From Candidatus Heimdallarchaeota archaeon (GTDB taxonomy: Archaea; Asgardarchaeota; Heimdallarchaeia; Heimdallarchaeales; Kariarchaeaceae): a stretch of 7,472 bases of DNA. Within the stretch, counting starts at the first letter, position 1. Every line of letters starts with the position of its first letter. Positions 6,007 to 7,472 of this stretch are shown one piece after another. Under the pieces are notes generated by a model. That model searched no databases. It saw only the letters and a program-made list of their open reading frames with translations, and was not told the DNA's origin. The translations under genes and the position numbers were made by a program. The DNA is taken from contig JAOUKW010000200.1 in assembly GCA_029882335.1 (NCBI GenBank), positions 1 through 7,472 on the forward strand, given 5' to 3'.

Positions 6007-7262
6007 AACACTGAACTTATTTTATCCAATGTCTCTCCTATTATTTCTGGAGTATGAGCAGTGGATAAAAAGGCTACCTCAAATGCACTGGGTGGGAGAT
6101 AAACTTGTTTGGTAAGTAATTTCTGATGTATGTTACTATAGGTGCTAACTGCTTCTGCAGATATCTCTGTTGGGGTAATTGGAGTGACATGATTTTGGTG
6201 TATCATCCAAATTATTGATCCAATTCTTCTGATGGTAAATGGTTGATTGTGTTGTTGATATTTTTCAATTATACTCTTCTCGAATTCAGCACCAAGTTTC
6301 TCTAATTGTTGATAAATATTATCACGATCGATTATGTTCAGTGTGGTTAATCCTGCAGTCATAGCCAGTGGGTTGCCACTTAGAGTACCTGCCTGATAGA
6401 TTGAGCCCAATGGTGCAATTTCACTCATATATTGTATTTTTCCTCCATAAGCACCTACAGGAAGACCACCTCCTATTACCTTACCTAGAGTGACGATATC
6501 TGGGTCGATATTATAATATTCTGCTGCTCCTCCATTTCCCAGCCTAAATCCTGTTATTACTTCATCAAGAATGAGTAAAGAATTATTTTTCTTTGTAATA
6601 TCTCTCAGAAATTTCATGTATTGTTTGGATTGTACCAATAAACCGTTGTTTGCAGGTACCCCTTCAATAATAACCGCAGCTATTTGATTTTCAAATTTTT
6701 CAAAGACCTCTGTAACAACTTGCTCGTTACCCAATGGAAGTACAATGGTATTTTTTGAAACATCATTCAATACTCCCTTACTTGATGATAAACCAAATGT
6801 AGCCAGGCCACTTCCTGCTTTCACCAACATTGCATCTGTATGTCCATGGTAGCATCCCTCAAATTTAATAATTAATGGACGTTCAGTAATCCCTCTAGCC
6901 AAACGAATTGCAGACATCACTGCTTCAGTACCACTATTGACAAACCGAATCCAATCAACTGATGGATGTTTTTCAACAATTTTTTCTGCCAATTCAACCT
7001 CAACAGGTGATGATGTACCAAATGATGTTCCACTTTGTGTAGCTTTGATAATTGCTGCAACAACTTCATCATGAGCATGCCCTAGTATTAATGGACCGAA
7101 TGACATACACATATCTAATATCTTTGTATTACTGATGTCATACAAATACGCTCCTTTTGCTTTAGCGATCATTAAGGGATCACCACCAACTGCCTTTAAT
7201 GCTCGAACAGGTGAACTGACCCCACCGGGCATAATTTTTCTTGCTCTATCTACATAATTCAT
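6003..7262 (-). CDS. hemL: glutamate-1-semialdehyde 2,1-aminomutase
   Basis: A PLP enzyme that converts glutamate-1-semialdehyde to 5-aminolevulinate, the committed precursor of all tetrapyrroles in the C5 pathway. From the ATG at 7260-7262 it has 419 residues, close to the usual 425-430. The N-terminal MPGGVSSPVRA (11-21) is a family hallmark. VNSGTEA (108-114) binds the PLP phosphate and KFEGCYHGH (133-141) holds the ring-stacking Tyr. Asp233 in LILDEV contacts the pyridine nitrogen, and Lys261 in TLGKVIGGG is the Schiff-base lysine. The reading frame also allows a TTG start three codons earlier, but the ATG is preferred: it forms an ATGA overlap with the hemB stop, has AGGAT about 10 bases upstream, and homologues begin near there. 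The gene lies between hemB and hemE. HemL means 5-aminolevulinate comes from glutamyl-tRNA, so glutamyl-tRNA reductase is expected nearby but off-window. Confidence 0.96.
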   Translation of the reverse strand: MNYVDRARKIMPGGVSSPVRALKAVGGDPLMIAKAKGAYLYDISNTKILDMCMSFGPLILGHAHDEVVAAIIKATQSGTSFGTSSPVEVELAEKIVEKHPSVDWIRFVNSGTEAVMSAIRLARGITERPLIIKFEGCYHGHTDAMLVKAGSGLATFGLSSSKGVLNDVSKNTIVLPLGNEQVVTEVFEKFENQIAAVIIEGVPANNGLLVQSKQYMKFLRDITKKNNSLLILDEVITGFRLGNGGAAEYYNIDPDIVTLGKVIGGGLPVGAYGGKIQYMSEIAPLGSIYQAGTLSGNPLAMTAGLTTLNIIDRDNIYQQLEKLGAEFEKSIIEKYQQHNQPFTIRRIGSIIWMIHQNHVTPITPTEISAEAVSTYSNIHQKLLTKQVYLPPSAFEVAFLSTAHTPEIIGETLDKISSVL

Positions 7263-7472
7263 GTTAACCAATCCTGTGATACGATATCTTTGGCATGATA
7301 TGTGATTACGAGATCACTACCTGCTCTAAACATGGAGTATAAGTTCTCCATGACGATTTGTTCTTCATTGAATAACCCTTGTCTAGCCCCAAACTTGACC
7401 ATTGAATACTCACCTGATACATTATATGTATATAAGGGAAGAGAAGTAATATTTCTTGCTCTTGTAATCATA
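7259..7472 (-). CDS. hemB: porphobilinogen synthase (HemB), C-terminal 70 residues only
   Basis: This is the 3' end of the gene for 5-aminolevulinate dehydratase, which condenses two 5-aminolevulinates to porphobilinogen. Only 70 residues are visible, against a usual total of about 320-330. The C-terminal signature is clear: the YNVSGEYSMVK block (about 16-26) aligns with the family's conserved VSGEY strand, and MFRAGSDLVITYHAKD matches the final RAGAD-(L/I)-I-x-TY helix-strand unit. The 5' part, including the active-site lysines and metal site, lies beyond the window, so zinc or magnesium dependence cannot be judged. The first Met seen at the edge is internal, not a start. The TGA at 7259-7261 overlaps the hemL ATG as ATGA, so the two are probably co-translated as the upstream part of the heme operon. 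Confidence 0.93.
   Translation of the reverse strand, partial: MITRARNITSLPLYTYNVSGEYSMVKFGARQGLFNEEQIVMENLYSMFRAGSDLVITYHAKDIVSQDWLT

Noticed and set aside
7269..7271. TTG as the hemL start codon
   Set aside because: It would sit almost on top of the AGGA stretch with no room for a spacer; the ATG at 7260-7262 has better spacing, forms an ATGA overlap with hemB and matches the family N-terminus.

Overview
The window looks like an AT-rich archaeal chromosome, most likely an ammonia-oxidising-type Thaumarchaeote (Nitrososphaerota). This is inferred from three things: low GC, short intergenic gaps with GGTGAT- or GGAGG-type ribosome binding sites inside the operon but none before the first genes of units, and a gene set that combines a classical protoporphyrin-type heme pathway with a NuoB subunit and a bifunctional-nuclease-domain protein. 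No rRNA or other taxonomic marker is present, so the assignment is moderate. A low-GC bacterium is not excluded.

The right three quarters (about 2243-7472, minus strand) is one tight operon for tetrapyrrole and heme synthesis. It is read right to left: hemB (3' end only), hemL, hemE, hemN, and a HemY-type protoporphyrinogen oxidase. Adjacent genes overlap by 4 to 8 bases or are separated by 4 to 8 bases, and three junctions carry ribosome binding sites lying in or against the preceding stop codon. The enzymes cover glutamate-1-semialdehyde to 5-aminolevulinate (HemL), to porphobilinogen (HemB), uroporphyrinogen III to coproporphyrinogen III (HemE), to protoporphyrinogen IX (HemN), and to protoporphyrin IX (HemY). 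Glutamyl-tRNA reductase, HemC, HemD and ferrochelatase are not in the window. The operon start and its promoter lie beyond the right edge.

The left quarter holds three separate units. A plus-strand gene for a DUF151/bifunctional nuclease domain protein (1774-2226) converges on the heme operon with only 16 bases between the stops. A minus-strand gene for a ketopantoate-reductase-family protein (714-1712) is divergent from it across a 61-base intergenic region. Beyond that, also on the minus strand, is nuoB of respiratory complex I (1-609), which runs off the left edge.

No mobile element, CRISPR array, RNA gene, tandem repeat or defence system was seen, and no stretch over 300 bases lacks a gene. 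I found no convincing undescribed system. The points most worth checking are a HemE lacking its usual conserved C-terminal histidine, a ketopantoate-reductase homologue that seems to lack two catalytic residues, and a nuoB without an adjacent nuoA.
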